A stretch of 43,381 bases of DNA from Roseiarcus sp049513815 (GCA_049513815.1 JBEKVR010000025.1:1-43381), one strand, 5' to 3'; numbered from the stretch's first letter, positions 1 to 8,800 are shown. The notes: generated by a model not told the origin, from the letters alone. Numbers and translations are program-made.

Positions 1-1419
1 ACGACTCCGAGAGCGATCGTGGACGAGGCCGCCGAGCGCACGGCGCGGGCTTGCCGCGGTCGGCGCGTCGTGGCGGCGCAGGACACGACCGAGATCAACT
101 TTTCTGGGCGCGACAAGGGGCGCCGGGAGCTGGGGCGGGGCGGCGACGGGACGAGCCTCGGCTTCTTCATTCATCCGCTCATCGCCATCGACGCCGACGA
201 TGAAACAGTGCTGGGCGTGGCGGGGGCGAAGATTTGGACCCGCCCGCTCGCCAAAGTGAAGGCGCATCGCCAGAAGCGGCATCTGGAGGATAAGGAATCC
301 ATGCGCTGGATCGAGGCGGCGCAAATCGCGGCTCAGCGACTGGCCGACGCCGTCAGCATCGTCGTGGTCGGCGACCGCGAGAACGACATCTATCAGGCCT
401 TCGCCCGCAAGCCGGACAACGTCGATCTCATCACGCGAGCGCGCGGCGACCGCAAGCTCGACCAGGGCGGCCTCCTGTTCGAAACGGCCGACGGCTTCCC
501 GACGGCGTTCGAAATCGATGTGGCGACCGCCCCGAGCCGGCCGCGCGCGCCAGGCGAACGCGGCCGAGCGGCTCGCGTGGCGGTGTCATTCGGCAAGGCG
601 ACGATCGCCAAACCCAAGACCGGACGGGCCTGCGCCGATCCCCAGTCGTGCGAGATCAACGTCGTCGTGGCGCGCGAAGTCGGCGCTCCCGCCGGGACCA
701 AGCCGCTGATGTGGCGGCTTTTGACCACCCTGCCGGTGGAGACGGCCGAAGACGCCCGGCAGATCATCCGCCTCTATCGCCTGCGTTGGCGCATCGAAGA
801 GGTCTTCCGCGTGCTCAAGCGCGACGGGCTCGCTCTGGAGGAGACGCAGGTCGAGAGCGCGCGGCGCTTGTTCAACCTCGCCGCCCTCGCCGTCGTCGCG
901 GCGGCGCGCATCCTCCAACTCACCGACGCCCGCGACGCCAGCGTCCGCCCGGCCACCGACGTCGTCGACGAAAGCGCAATCGAAGCAACCGCCGCCATCG
1001 GCGCGACGCTGGAAGGACAGACCCAGCGGCAGAAAAACCCCCACCCGCGCGGCTCTCTCTCCTGGCTCGCCTGGATCACCGCGCGGCTCGGCGGATGGAA
1101 CGGCTACTACAAGCCGCCGGGACCCAAAACCATGGCCAACGGCTGGCGCCGCTTGGCGGCTATGCTCGACGGCTACGCAATCGCCCCAGGGCGAGGAGCC
1201 GCAGCGGCGCGGCCAATCGCCTCGCCTCTCAGCCGCCCTCTCCCCGCGTGCGGGGAGAGGAGAACCGCGCGGCGCCTCACGAATTGGGGGCGCCGTGTCC
1301 CGATTCGCCTCACCCCTCCAGCGACGCGACCAGCTTGTCCATCAGGAAGTTCGTCCCGTGCTCTCGGCTGCCGTTGTCGTCGTAGCCGTCGAGGAACACC
1401 GCCTGCTCGGCGACTTTGA
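1..1419 (+). CDS. IS4-family (Tn5-like) transposase, 5' end outside window
   Basis: The frame is open from the first base, so the N-terminal DNA-binding part lies outside. Counting from the GTG at 19, the DDE catalytic residues are visible: D22 in AAQDTTE, D119 in VVGDREND, and E260 inside the IS4 signature Y-x2-R-x3-E-x6-K (Y253, R256, E260, K267). This is the cut-and-paste transposase fold of IS4/IS50 elements. Family-like sequence stops near residue 389 (about base 1186, ...MLDGYAIA). The remaining 77 codons run through a palindromic repeat and into the antisense 3' end of the neighbouring SRPBCC gene, so they look like read-through after loss of the native stop. No terminal inverted repeat was recognised. 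Probably a decayed or truncated copy; it might still be complete upstream. Confidence 0.8.
   Translation, partial: TTPRAIVDEAAERTARACRGRRVVAAQDTTEINFSGRDKGRRELGRGGDGTSLGFFIHPLIAIDADDETVLGVAGAKIWTRPLAKVKAHRQKRHLEDKESMRWIEAAQIAAQRLADAVSIVVVGDRENDIYQAFARKPDNVDLITRARGDRKLDQGGLLFETADGFPTAFEIDVATAPSRPRAPGERGRAARVAVSFGKATIAKPKTGRACADPQSCEINVVVAREVGAPAGTKPLMWRLLTTLPVETAEDARQIIRLYRLRWRIEEVFRVLKRDGLALEETQVESARRLFNLAALAVVAAARILQLTDARDASVRPATDVVDESAIEATAAIGATLEGQTQRQKNPHPRGSLSWLAWITARLGGWNGYYKPPGPKTMANGWRRLAAMLDGYAIAPGRGAAAARPIASPLSRPLPACGERRTARRLTNWGRRVPIRLTPPATRPACPSGSSSRALGCRCRRSRRGTPPARRL
1237..1260. repeat. Palindromic intergenic repeat (CCTCTCCCCGC/GCGGGGAGAGG)
   Basis: Perfect 11-bp inverted repeat with a 2-nt loop. 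When read in frame it gives the PLPACGER-type peptide that recurs as spurious protein ends in many Rhizobiales genomes, which marks it as a dispersed palindromic element. It sits between the transposase and the oppositely oriented SRPBCC gene and could act as a bidirectional transcription stop. Confidence 0.7.
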
Positions 1420-1783
1420 GCTTCACGCCGGCCGGATGCGGCTCGATCTCGACGCAGGCGAGCGAGACGGAAATCTTGCGCGCGTCGATATGCATCTCGT
1501 AGGCGTAGACCAGCCGGCGGTCGGGCACGACGTCGAAATAGACGGCGTCGAAGCGCGTCGTCACGCCGCTCTTCCATTTGCCGACTGCGACCTCGCGCCC
1601 GCCCGGCCGCACGTCCATGCTGCGCTCGGTGATCGTCTGATCGTCGCCGCCGGAGAACCAGCGGCTCTTGGCGCGCTCGTCGGTGAAGGCCTTGAACGCC
1701 TGCGCCGGCGTCGCCTTGAATGTGCGTTCGACCGTGAACGCGCCGCGCACGGCGGCGGCTTTGGCGTCATGTCTTTGCGTCAT
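1310..1783 (-). CDS. SRPBCC (AHSA1-like) protein
   Basis: A 157-residue protein of the START/SRPBCC superfamily, AHSA1 (Hsp90 ATPase activator homologue-1-like) branch. The opening FTVERTFKATPAQAFKAFTD and the following RWFSGG segment are the usual first strand, helix and loop of this fold, and the length matches single-domain members. Ligand and function are unknown; members bind hydrophobic ligands or act as stress-related factors. Its start overlaps the end of the upstream ArsR gene by 17 bp, so the two are cotranscribed and probably translationally coupled. ArsR plus SRPBCC pairs are frequent in alphaproteobacteria, where the regulator usually controls its partner. The 3' end is overlapped antisense by the transposase read-through tail. 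Confidence 0.8.
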   Translation of the reverse strand: MTQRHDAKAAAVRGAFTVERTFKATPAQAFKAFTDERAKSRWFSGGDDQTITERSMDVRPGGREVAVGKWKSGVTTRFDAVYFDVVPDRRLVYAYEMHIDARKISVSLACVEIEPHPAGVKLKVAEQAVFLDGYDDNGSREHGTNFLMDKLVASLEG

Positions 1784-2123
1784 CGTCGCCTCCTTGGTTT
1801 TGCATCTCTTCGAGATAGCGGCCGAGCCGGTCGAAGCGGCGCTCCCATTCGACGCGCCGCGCGTTGAGCCATGCCTCAGCGCGGTCGAGCGCCGTCGCCT
1901 CCAGCCGGCAGATCCGCACCCGGCCGATCTTCTGCGACGCGACGAGGTGCGCGCCCTCCAGCACGGCGAGATGCTGCATCACGGCCGGGAAGGTCATCGC
2001 CAGCGGCTTGGCCAGTTCGCTGACCGAAGCCGGCCCCTGCGTCAGCCGCTCGACGATCGCCCGCCGCGACGGGTCGGCGAGGGCGTGGAAAGCGAGGTCG
2101 AGCGGTTCGGAATAGTCAAGCAT
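1767..2123 (-). CDS. ArsR-family winged-helix transcriptional regulator
   Basis: A small winged-helix repressor of the ArsR/SmtB superfamily, non-metal branch. The core ALADPSRRAIVERL, followed by SVSELAKPLAMTFPAVMQHLAVLE (recognition helix) and a wing ending RICRLEA, is typical of regulators paired with AHSA1-type genes. No Cys metal-binding pair (CxC) is present. Two in-frame ATGs exist, at 2138 and 2123. I chose 2123 because the first ATG lies inside an 18-bp palindrome that looks like the operator. With a possible -10 (TAGTAA, 2129-2134) only 5 nt upstream, the mRNA could be leaderless. The gene leads a two-gene operon with the SRPBCC gene, and autoregulation is likely. Confidence 0.85.
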   Translation of the reverse strand: MLDYSEPLDLAFHALADPSRRAIVERLTQGPASVSELAKPLAMTFPAVMQHLAVLEGAHLVASQKIGRVRICRLEATALDRAEAWLNARRVEWERRFDRLGRYLEEMQNQGGDDDAKT

Positions 2124-2128
2124 ATTAT

Positions 2129-2164
2129 TTACTATCATCCGGACGATAGAAAAGCAAATGCTTT
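2129..2164 (-). promoter_or_regulatory. Promoter and palindromic operator of the arsR-SRPBCC operon
   Basis: CTATCATCCGGACGATAG (2132-2149) is an 18-bp palindrome with one mismatched pair. It lies between a possible -35 TTGCTT (2152-2157) and -10 TAGTAA (2129-2134) with a 17-bp spacer, the classic position for an ArsR-type repressor site. A second inverted repeat, AAAGCA-AA-TGCTTT (2151-2164), overlaps the -35. Repeats are read directly; promoter and operator roles are inferred. Confidence 0.5.
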
Positions 2165-2459
2165 AATAACGGAAAAACGGCTGTGAAATCAGAGTGGCTC
2201 ACGGAGGGAAGACGCCTTTGCCGCGCGCGAGACCCGGCCTCCAAGTGCCGGTAAGTCAAAGTTAATTACTCATCCCTGTTTAATTATCCACGACGCACCG
2301 ATCGCAGCGAATCGTCCGTGGCGGTCGAAGGTATGAGGCCGCTCGTCTGTGTTGGTTCCGGGTCGGAATTGCTTTCAACTCATTGAAAACGCGTAGCGGT
2401 CGCAGTGACTCTTCGCCCCGTCCCGCGGGGCCACTGCGCGCGGACACAGGATTCGATCC
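2165..2459. other. Intergenic region between arsR and the chemoreceptor gene
   Basis: No gene seen. It contains an AT-rich patch at about 2250-2290, unusual for this genome and a likely promoter area for the chemoreceptor. There is also a short inverted repeat TTTCAA-CTCA-TTGAAA (2373-2388), 72 bp before the chemoreceptor start. Confidence 0.4.
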
Positions 2460-4349
2460 ATGACCCTCGACAACCTCAGACTTCGCATCAAGTCGTTGAT
2501 CCCGCTCGGGTTGGCGGCGTGCACGATCCTCGCCATGGTCGCCTTCGGGGCCGACCGGCTGCTCAACGTGAGCGCCGCCGCTAACGACATCATCCAGAAT
2601 CGCGACGCGGGCGCAGTGGCGCTGGTCAGCGCGGCGCAGCACGTGGTGTTCCTGCCCTATGCGGTTATGTCCGTCGGCGAATATGACAACGGCAGTCCCG
2701 CAGCCGACGCGGCGAAGGCGGATTTCCGGCATGTGGTCAGCGACGCCAACGAATTCTTCGATCGCGCCGCCGCGCTCTTGCCGGACCACGCCGCCGAAAT
2801 CGTCGACTTTAAGGACCGCTTCGCGAAGCTTCACGAACAAATGAAGGAGCCTTTCCAGCTCAGCCAGGCGTTGCCTGGGCTAGCGCACGGTGCGGATTTG
2901 AAGCCCGAACAACTGCGCGACATGGCCAAGAGCGCCGACGCGATTGGCGCCCTCGACCCGGACGTTCGTGCGTTGATCGGGGAGATGCAGGCCCTCAGTG
3001 AATTGGTGATGGGAGAAAACACGCGAGCCTCGGCCGGCCTGGAGGAGCGATCGGGCAAGGCGGTTTGGACGATGGCGATCGTCAGAGTCCTCGCCACGCT
3101 TATGGCGGGAGCGGTTTCTCACTGGATAACCTCCGTCAAGATCGCGGCTCCGCTAACCCGCATGGCCAATCGCATGAAAGCGTTGGCCCAGGGCGACCTT
3201 GCGGTGGAGATCGAGGGACAGAATCGTCGCGACGAAGTCGGCGAAATGGCGGCCGCAGTGGCGGTGTTCAAGATCAATGCGATCGAGCGCCAGCGGGCGG
3301 AACAGGCGGAGATCGACCATCGCGCTGCGGCGGAAGTCGTGCGCGAGCAATCCGCGGCCGAGAAAGCGCGCGCGGCTGAAATACAGGCCGAGGCGATGCG
3401 CATGCTGGGCAAGGGACTGAAGCGGCTCGCCGAGGGCGATCTGACCGCCAGGCTCGACCAGAGCTTTCCGGCGCAGTTCGCCAAGATCCGAGACGACTTC
3501 AACGACGCGGCGGGAGAACTGATGAAGACGCTGGGCGCCGTCGTCGCCGGCGCGAGCGCGATCCGTTCCGGCGCTGACGAAATTTCCGCCGCTTCGGACA
3601 GTCTGTCGCGACGTTCCGAGCAACAGGCCGCAGGCCTTGAAGAGACTGCAGCCACACTCGACGAAATCACCGCCACATTGAAGAAGTCGGCGGAGGGCGC
3701 GAAACATGCCAGCGAGGTGGTCGCCAACTCCGATGGCGATGCGAGAAAAGCCGCGGTCGTCGCCAAACAAACGGTCGACGCCATGCAAGCGATCGCGAAA
3801 TCGTCCGAGCAGATTGGCTGCATCATCGGAGTCATCGACGAGATCGCCTTCCAGACCAATTTGCTCGCCTTGAACGCCGGGGTCGAGGCGGCGCGCGCCG
3901 GCGAAGCGGGCAAAGGGTTTGCGGTGGTCGCTTCCGAAGTGCGGGCGCTCGCCCAGCGCTCGGCGGAAGCGGCCAGAGAGATCAAGGCCCTCATATCGAC
4001 GTCGCGCGAGGAGGTCGGGTTCGGCGTCAAATTGGTGGCTGACACCGGCCAGGCGCTCGAGCGCATCATTGTGCAAGTCTCGGAGATCAACCGCGCGGTG
4101 GCAGACATCGCCGTAGGCGCGCAGGAGCAGGCCAGCGGCCTGCAGCAGGTCAACTCGGCCGTCAACCAGATGGACCGTGTGACGCAGCAGAATGCAACGA
4201 TGGTTGAGGAATCGACAGCCGCCAGCCATTCATTGTCGGAGGAGGCCACGCTGCTGGCGAATGTGGTCAGCAAGTTCAAGGTCGACGAGACCGGGGCGAG
4301 GGACCTTCGCTACGAACCACAAAGCGTCGCGTCGCACCGCGCGGCATGA
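2460..4349 (+). CDS. Methyl-accepting chemotaxis protein
   Basis: A 629-residue transmembrane chemoreceptor that signals to CheA/CheW. TM1 is at about residues 13-35 and TM2 at about 203-225. The roughly 165-residue periplasmic region between them is helical, with no recognised PAS/Cache motif. A HAMP domain follows TM2 (about 226-278), and a second HAMP-like segment (LKRLAEGDLTARLD, about 310-360) precedes the long cytoplasmic coiled coil. The signalling tip is clear: IDEIAFQTNLLALNAGVEAARAG..GKGFAVVASEVRALAQRSAEAA (about 459-505). NAGVEAAR replaces the commoner NAAVEAAR, as in many alphaproteobacterial receptors. No C-terminal CheR-tethering pentapeptide is visible. No chemotaxis genes adjoin it, so it is an orphan receptor of unknown ligand. 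Confidence 0.95.
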   Translation: MTLDNLRLRIKSLIPLGLAACTILAMVAFGADRLLNVSAAANDIIQNRDAGAVALVSAAQHVVFLPYAVMSVGEYDNGSPAADAAKADFRHVVSDANEFFDRAAALLPDHAAEIVDFKDRFAKLHEQMKEPFQLSQALPGLAHGADLKPEQLRDMAKSADAIGALDPDVRALIGEMQALSELVMGENTRASAGLEERSGKAVWTMAIVRVLATLMAGAVSHWITSVKIAAPLTRMANRMKALAQGDLAVEIEGQNRRDEVGEMAAAVAVFKINAIERQRAEQAEIDHRAAAEVVREQSAAEKARAAEIQAEAMRMLGKGLKRLAEGDLTARLDQSFPAQFAKIRDDFNDAAGELMKTLGAVVAGASAIRSGADEISAASDSLSRRSEQQAAGLEETAATLDEITATLKKSAEGAKHASEVVANSDGDARKAAVVAKQTVDAMQAIAKSSEQIGCIIGVIDEIAFQTNLLALNAGVEAARAGEAGKGFAVVASEVRALAQRSAEAAREIKALISTSREEVGFGVKLVADTGQALERIIVQVSEINRAVADIAVGAQEQASGLQQVNSAVNQMDRVTQQNATMVEESTAASHSLSEEATLLANVVSKFKVDETGARDLRYEPQSVASHRAA

Positions 4350-4361
4350 TCAGTCCGCGCT

Positions 4362-5024
4362 TCAGCCGGCCCGCGCGACGCGCTTGTGCAGTCGCGCCAT
4401 AAGCGTCGTCGCGAACAGCGGCGTCAGCAGGTTGACCAGCGGGATGGCGACGAAGACGGCGATCATCGCGCCGTAGACGAAGACGAAGCCGGCGTGCCGG
4501 CGGCGCAGCTCGCGCGCCTGCACGGCGGAATGGAAGCGCATCGCCGCCAGCTCGAAATATTCGCGCCCCAACAGATAGGCGTTGGCGCCGAGCCAGGCGA
4601 CCAGGCCGACGCCCGGCACGAACAGCAGGATCAGCGAGACGATCCCGACCGCAAGCGACAGGGCGAAGAAGCGCAGCGCCGCCAGCGTCGCCTCGGCGAA
4701 CGGCGAGGCCCGGCCCGGCGGGCCGAACGGGTCGATCTCGGCTTCGACATGGGCGGCGATCTCGTCGAGGAACAGGCTGGCGACCAGCGACGCCACCGGC
4801 GCGGCGAGGAAGACCGCGCCGACCAGCAGGCTGACGCCGATCAGCCAGGCGATCAGCGTCGCCAGCCACGACGGCTGCACGTCGACGAAATGAAGCGCCA
4901 GCCGGTCGAGCCCGAACCAGGCGACGAGCAACGCCGCCGCGGTCAGCGCCAGCGACTTGATCACCACCTTGCGGAATGGCGGCGAGGCGATGTCGCTGAG
5001 CGAATCGACGGCGTCCTTGAACAC
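4362..5024 (-). CDS. EI24/CysZ-like integral membrane protein
   Basis: A 220-residue membrane protein with about four to five hydrophobic segments (near residues 24-42, 55-85, 118-150 and 185-207), matching the EI24 domain family that includes CysZ sulfate permeases. The family's amphipathic FLDEIAAHVEAE and GREYFELAAMRF segments are present. In CysZ the family mediates sulfate uptake, but no cysteine-biosynthesis gene is nearby, so the substrate is not established. It converges on the chemoreceptor gene with only 12 bp between the stops. It lies 16 bp downstream of the GT2-GtrA gene on the same strand and may be the last gene of that operon. Confidence 0.75.
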   Translation of the reverse strand: MFKDAVDSLSDIASPPFRKVVIKSLALTAAALLVAWFGLDRLALHFVDVQPSWLATLIAWLIGVSLLVGAVFLAAPVASLVASLFLDEIAAHVEAEIDPFGPPGRASPFAEATLAALRFFALSLAVGIVSLILLFVPGVGLVAWLGANAYLLGREYFELAAMRFHSAVQARELRRRHAGFVFVYGAMIAVFVAIPLVNLLTPLFATTLMARLHKRVARAG

Positions 5025-5040
5025 GGGGGATCGCCCTTTC

Positions 5041-6165
5041 TCAGCCGACGCGCCGGCCCCGCCAGACGAAGGTCGCGCTCGCCGCGTAGTTCCACACCAC
5101 GCTGACCAGGGCGCCAGCGAGGCCGGCGAGCCACCATACGCTGCGGCCGCGGAACAGCCACGACGCGATGTCGAGGTTGGCGATCGCGCCGACGCTGCAC
5201 AGCAGGGCGAACAGCAGAAAGCCGCCGATCATGCCGAGACCGCGGTAGCGGTAAGCGCGGTAGGTGATCTCGTTGTTGAGCAGGAAGTTGCTGCCCATGG
5301 CGACGATCGTCGCGGCGATCTGGCCGGCGGTGAAATCCTGCTGGCCGAATCCTTCGACCAGGCCCGTCAGCACCAGCAGATGGACGACCAGGCCGATCGC
5401 GCCGATCGAGGCGAACAGCACGAAACGGATCGGCAGCAGCCCGCCGGTCGCGTGATGGGCGACGAGGCCGAGGAAGTCGAGCCCGACCAGCGGCGACAGC
5501 TTCGACTCGCCCGCCTGGCGCGGCCGGAACACGTAAGGGACTTCGACGATCTTCAGCCGCCCGCCGGCCGACAGCACCACGTCGACGAGGATCTTGAACC
5601 CGTCCGGCGACAAGCGCGGCGCCAGCCGCGCGACGATCTCGCGCCGGACCATGAAAAAGCCGCTCATCGGATCGCCGACCGTCGTTCCCGCCAGCAGGCG
5701 GAAGAACCAGGCGCCGAGTTCGCTGAGCTTTTGGCGCGCCGGCGACAGGCCCCCCGGCGCCGTCTCGTCGGCGACGCGCGTGCCGATCGCCAGCTCGGCC
5801 TGGCCCGAGACCAGCGCCGCGTACATCTTCGGCAGGATCTTTTCGTCGTGTTGCAGGTCGCCGTCGATCACCGCGACGTAATCGGCGTTCGACGACAGCC
5901 AGCCCTCGATCACCGCCCCCGCCAGGCCGAGCCGGTTGACGCGGCGGATGCAGCGCAGGCGCGGGTCGCGGCGGGCGATGGCGAAGGCGACGTCGGCGGT
6001 GCCGTCGGGCGAATTGTCGTCGACGACCACCATCTCCCACGGCAGGCCGTCGAGAACCGTCTTCAGCCGCTCGAACAGCACCGGCACATTGGCGGCTTCG
6101 CGGTAGGTCGGAACGACGACGGAGAGGGTCGGCCGAACTTCAGGCGCCGCTGGATCGGATGTCAT
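5041..6165 (-). CDS. Family-2 glycosyltransferase fused to GtrA domain (polyprenyl-phosphate glycosyltransferase)
   Basis: The N-terminal part (about residues 1-240) is a GT-A glycosyltransferase of the dolichol-phosphate mannosyltransferase type: VVVPTYREAANV, the metal/sugar motifs VVDDNSPDGT and VIDGDLQHDE, and GTTVGDPMSGFF. The C-terminal 125 residues form four transmembrane helices of a GtrA domain (about 245-372). Such fusions transfer a sugar from a nucleotide donor to undecaprenyl phosphate and help bring the lipid-linked sugar across the membrane. The next gene upstream is a GT39-type enzyme that uses exactly such donors, so the two plausibly act in one envelope-modification pathway. 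The sugar is unknown. Confidence 0.9.
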   Translation of the reverse strand: MTSDPAAPEVRPTLSVVVPTYREAANVPVLFERLKTVLDGLPWEMVVVDDNSPDGTADVAFAIARRDPRLRCIRRVNRLGLAGAVIEGWLSSNADYVAVIDGDLQHDEKILPKMYAALVSGQAELAIGTRVADETAPGGLSPARQKLSELGAWFFRLLAGTTVGDPMSGFFMVRREIVARLAPRLSPDGFKILVDVVLSAGGRLKIVEVPYVFRPRQAGESKLSPLVGLDFLGLVAHHATGGLLPIRFVLFASIGAIGLVVHLLVLTGLVEGFGQQDFTAGQIAATIVAMGSNFLLNNEITYRAYRYRGLGMIGGFLLFALLCSVGAIANLDIASWLFRGRSVWWLAGLAGALVSVVWNYAASATFVWRGRRVG

Positions 6166-6207
6166 CTCGCGCTCGCTCGATGGCGCGCGCGATTCGCGCG
6201 TGCGGCC

Positions 6208-7728
6208 TCAACGCCGATACGGCAGGGGAAAGGCGCGCGTCAAGCCGCGGGCCGGAATGACCGCCAGCGCGATTTCGTCGCGCCCGCCGCGCTGTAACGT
6301 CACCTTTTGCGGCGGGTCGAAGCCGGCGAAATAAGGCGCAAGCCCCGCTTCGGTCGCCTCGCGCCGGTCCCAGGCGACGACGATCGCCGCGTCGCGGCCG
6401 ACGAAGTTTGCGCTGTCGGCGAGAAAGGCGATCCCGCGCGGGTCGTCGGAAAAGACGAATATCGGCTTGTCCGGCCCGAGCGCGAGGCCGACCTTGCCGC
6501 CGTCCATCCACTTGGTCGCGACGACGAAGGCGGCGCTTTGGACGGCGGGCGCCGCCCGCAGCGCGCTCCAGTCGAGCGTTTCGAGCGTCGGATCGATTGC
6601 GCCCGAGCCGAGCGGAATGAGGCGCGTCGCGAAGCCGGTCGCCGCCTGGCCGACGACGACGACGGCGAGCGCGGCGAGCAGCGCGGCGGAGGCGATCGCC
6701 CATTTCCTCAAGCTCAGCGCCGCCGCGCGCGACTGGGCGAGCCAGGCGCCGAGCAGCGGATAGACGAACAGCCAGCCGGGCATCGACCAGTGCGGCAGCC
6801 CCTTCGCCCCCCACAGCGGGGTCAGGGTGAAGACGACGATCGTCGGCAACGCGAGGCAGACGAGGAAGAGGCGCCGCTCGTCGCGCGCCGCGCGCCGGAC
6901 GCCGTCGATCAGCGCGGCGAGCAGCGGCGCGGCGAGCCAGGGCGACAGGAACGCGATCTCGCCGATCGCCATCGCGGCGACGCGATCCGGCCGCCAACCG
7001 CCCGCCGCCTCGGCGCGCGCGCCCTGGAAGGCGAACGAAACCCAGCCGTGGCGCGCGTTCCACGCCAGCACCGGCGCGACGACGACAAGCGCGACCAGCG
7101 CCGCCAGATACGGCGCCGGACGCGCGAGCCAGGAGCGCTGGCGCGGCGCCAGCGCGACGAAGCCGACGATTCCGAGCGCCGGCAGGACGGCGTTGTATTT
7201 CGACAGGCCGGCAAGCCCGAGCCACAGGCCGGCGACGAGCCACAGGCCGAAGGCGACGCGCGGCGATGGCGCGTCGAAGAACAGCCGCGCCAGCGTCGCC
7301 GCCGCGCCGACCAGCGCGAGGTCGAGCACGCCGTCGGGCACCACCCAGGTCCCCGCCGAAGCGAAGAAGAACGGCGTCAGGTTGAGCGCGACGAGCGCAA
7401 TCAGGCCGGCGCGCGCGCCGAACAGGCGGCGCGTCAGCGTGAACGTCAGCCAGCCGGTCGCGGCGAACAAGACGACGAACGGCAGTCGCGTCGCCGCGCC
7501 TTCGCCGAGCGCCAGCGCAGCGAAATGGGCGATCCATTGATGCAGTGGCGGGTGATCGAAATACGAGAGATCGAGCCGGCGCGCGACGGCGATGGTGTAG
7601 GACTCGTCATAGCCGGGCCCGAGCGCCGCGGCGAAGGCGAGCCGCGCCAACGCGAAGACGCCGATGAGCGCGAGCGCGCGGCGCCCGCCGTTGTCCTCGA
7701 CGCCGGGGCTCACATTGGCGAAGTTCAC
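6208..7728 (-). CDS. ArnT/PMT-like (GT39-type) membrane glycosyltransferase
   Basis: A GT-C fold integral membrane glycosyltransferase. The acidic pair in the first periplasmic loop (GPGYDESYTIAVARR) and the following SYFDHPPLHQWIAH match the lipid-linked-sugar-dependent PMT/ArnT family. About ten hydrophobic helices follow, and a C-terminal soluble tail of about 130 residues ends the protein. The start is taken as the GTG at 7728, which overlaps the stop of the upstream hydrolase (GTGA) and implies translational coupling; a GTG at 7713 is the alternative. The open frame continues far upstream but only as an antiphase shadow of the hydrolase. With the downstream GT2-GtrA protein supplying polyprenyl-linked sugar, it probably decorates lipid A, a polysaccharide or a protein; the acceptor is unknown. 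Confidence 0.85.
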   Translation of the reverse strand: MNFANVSPGVEDNGGRRALALIGVFALARLAFAAALGPGYDESYTIAVARRLDLSYFDHPPLHQWIAHFAALALGEGAATRLPFVVLFAATGWLTFTLTRRLFGARAGLIALVALNLTPFFFASAGTWVVPDGVLDLALVGAAATLARLFFDAPSPRVAFGLWLVAGLWLGLAGLSKYNAVLPALGIVGFVALAPRQRSWLARPAPYLAALVALVVVAPVLAWNARHGWVSFAFQGARAEAAGGWRPDRVAAMAIGEIAFLSPWLAAPLLAALIDGVRRAARDERRLFLVCLALPTIVVFTLTPLWGAKGLPHWSMPGWLFVYPLLGAWLAQSRAAALSLRKWAIASAALLAALAVVVVGQAATGFATRLIPLGSGAIDPTLETLDWSALRAAPAVQSAAFVVATKWMDGGKVGLALGPDKPIFVFSDDPRGIAFLADSANFVGRDAAIVVAWDRREATEAGLAPYFAGFDPPQKVTLQRGGRDEIALAVIPARGLTRAFPLPYRR

Positions 7729-8687
7729 GAAGCGGCTCGCGCTCGCACGCCCTCGACGCCGGGAACGAATGCGTCGAACGCGGCGAAGAACTGATCGCGG
7801 AAGACGTCGCGCTCGACCATCAGCTCGTGCTCGGCCCCTTCGATGATGACCATACGGCCGGCGCGCAGGCGCGAGGCGAACCGCTCGGCGGCGCGCGCGT
7901 CGGTCACCTGGTCGGCGCCGGCGGCGATGACCAACGTCGGCGTCAGCGTTCGGCGCGGGAAGTCGGGGTCCTCGAATTCGCGCATCAACCGGAAGGCGGC
8001 GTCGAGCCAGCCGATGGTCGGATAGCCGAGGCCGAGTTCGGGGTTGGCGGCGACGACGCTCGCCGTGCGGGCGTAGCGCACGGGATCGGACGTGAGCTTG
8101 TTGTTGTCGAACGGCAGTGTGGCGACGATCTTCGAGCCGCCGCGGCGCGAGAACGCTCCACCGAGTCCGACCGCGTCGAGCGCCTCGACGAAACCGCGCG
8201 TGGCGCGCGGCCACTTCATGCCGGCAAGCCCGATCATCGGCGAACACAGCACCAGCCGGTCGAGCGGGCAGCGCCCGGCGCGCGCGATCGCCAACGTGAT
8301 CGCCGCGCCCATCGAATGGGCGAGGCCGAACCACGGCTTGGGACAGGAGGTCTCGAGCACTTCGGTGACGAAGGCGGAAAAGTCGCGCTCGTAAAGCGAG
8401 AAATCGTCGATGTGCCCTTTTCGCGGATTCTTGAGCTGGCGCGCCGAGCCGCCCTGGCCGCGCCAGTCAAAGATCGCCACCGATAGGCCGCGGTCGAGCA
8501 GGTTGCGAATCGTCTCGTAATATTTCTCGATGAACTCAGCGCGGCCGGAGAGGATCACCACCGTGCCGCGCGCGCCGTGCGGCGGCGTCCAGCGCGCGGT
8601 GCGCAAATGCACGCCGTCCGCGGTGCGCACGGGGTGAAGAATGGCGCCGGGCGGGGTCGGGTTAAACGGCGTGGAAACCAAGCGCAT
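7725..8687 (-). CDS. Alpha/beta hydrolase, PldB-like lysophospholipase
   Basis: A 320-residue serine hydrolase of the Hydrolase_4/PldB group. Visible features are the oxyanion-loop region VVILSGRAEFIEKYYE, the strand AIFDWRGQGGS, the nucleophile elbow GLAHSMGAA with Ser125, the acid region AAGADQVTD, and the catalytic His in EGAEHELM. Family members cleave lysophospholipids or monoacylglycerols in the cytoplasm or at the inner membrane. I took the start at 8687 (MRLVSTPFNP), where family-like sequence begins; the frame could extend to 8765, but that segment looks non-coding. First gene of an operon with two glycosyltransferases, so a role in envelope lipid turnover is plausible but not shown. 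Confidence 0.85.
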   Translation of the reverse strand: MRLVSTPFNPTPPGAILHPVRTADGVHLRTARWTPPHGARGTVVILSGRAEFIEKYYETIRNLLDRGLSVAIFDWRGQGGSARQLKNPRKGHIDDFSLYERDFSAFVTEVLETSCPKPWFGLAHSMGAAITLAIARAGRCPLDRLVLCSPMIGLAGMKWPRATRGFVEALDAVGLGGAFSRRGGSKIVATLPFDNNKLTSDPVRYARTASVVAANPELGLGYPTIGWLDAAFRLMREFEDPDFPRRTLTPTLVIAAGADQVTDARAAERFASRLRAGRMVIIEGAEHELMVERDVFRDQFFAAFDAFVPGVEGVRARAAS

Positions 8688-8800
8688 GATTTTAAGCTCG
8701 CGCGGCGCGGACGCCGTCTTATACGGCCCCGCCCGCGCGCCGGCAAAGGTCGGCCTGGGGGTCAAAATCCTACGCTTTGCGCCTGGCGCCGATGGCGGCG

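Noticed and set aside
4386..6297. Long plus-strand frames opposite the EI24 and GT2-GtrA genes
   Set aside because: They are highly charged Glu/Arg/Gln/Ala-rich translations typical of antisense frames in GC-rich DNA; the minus strand has clear families.
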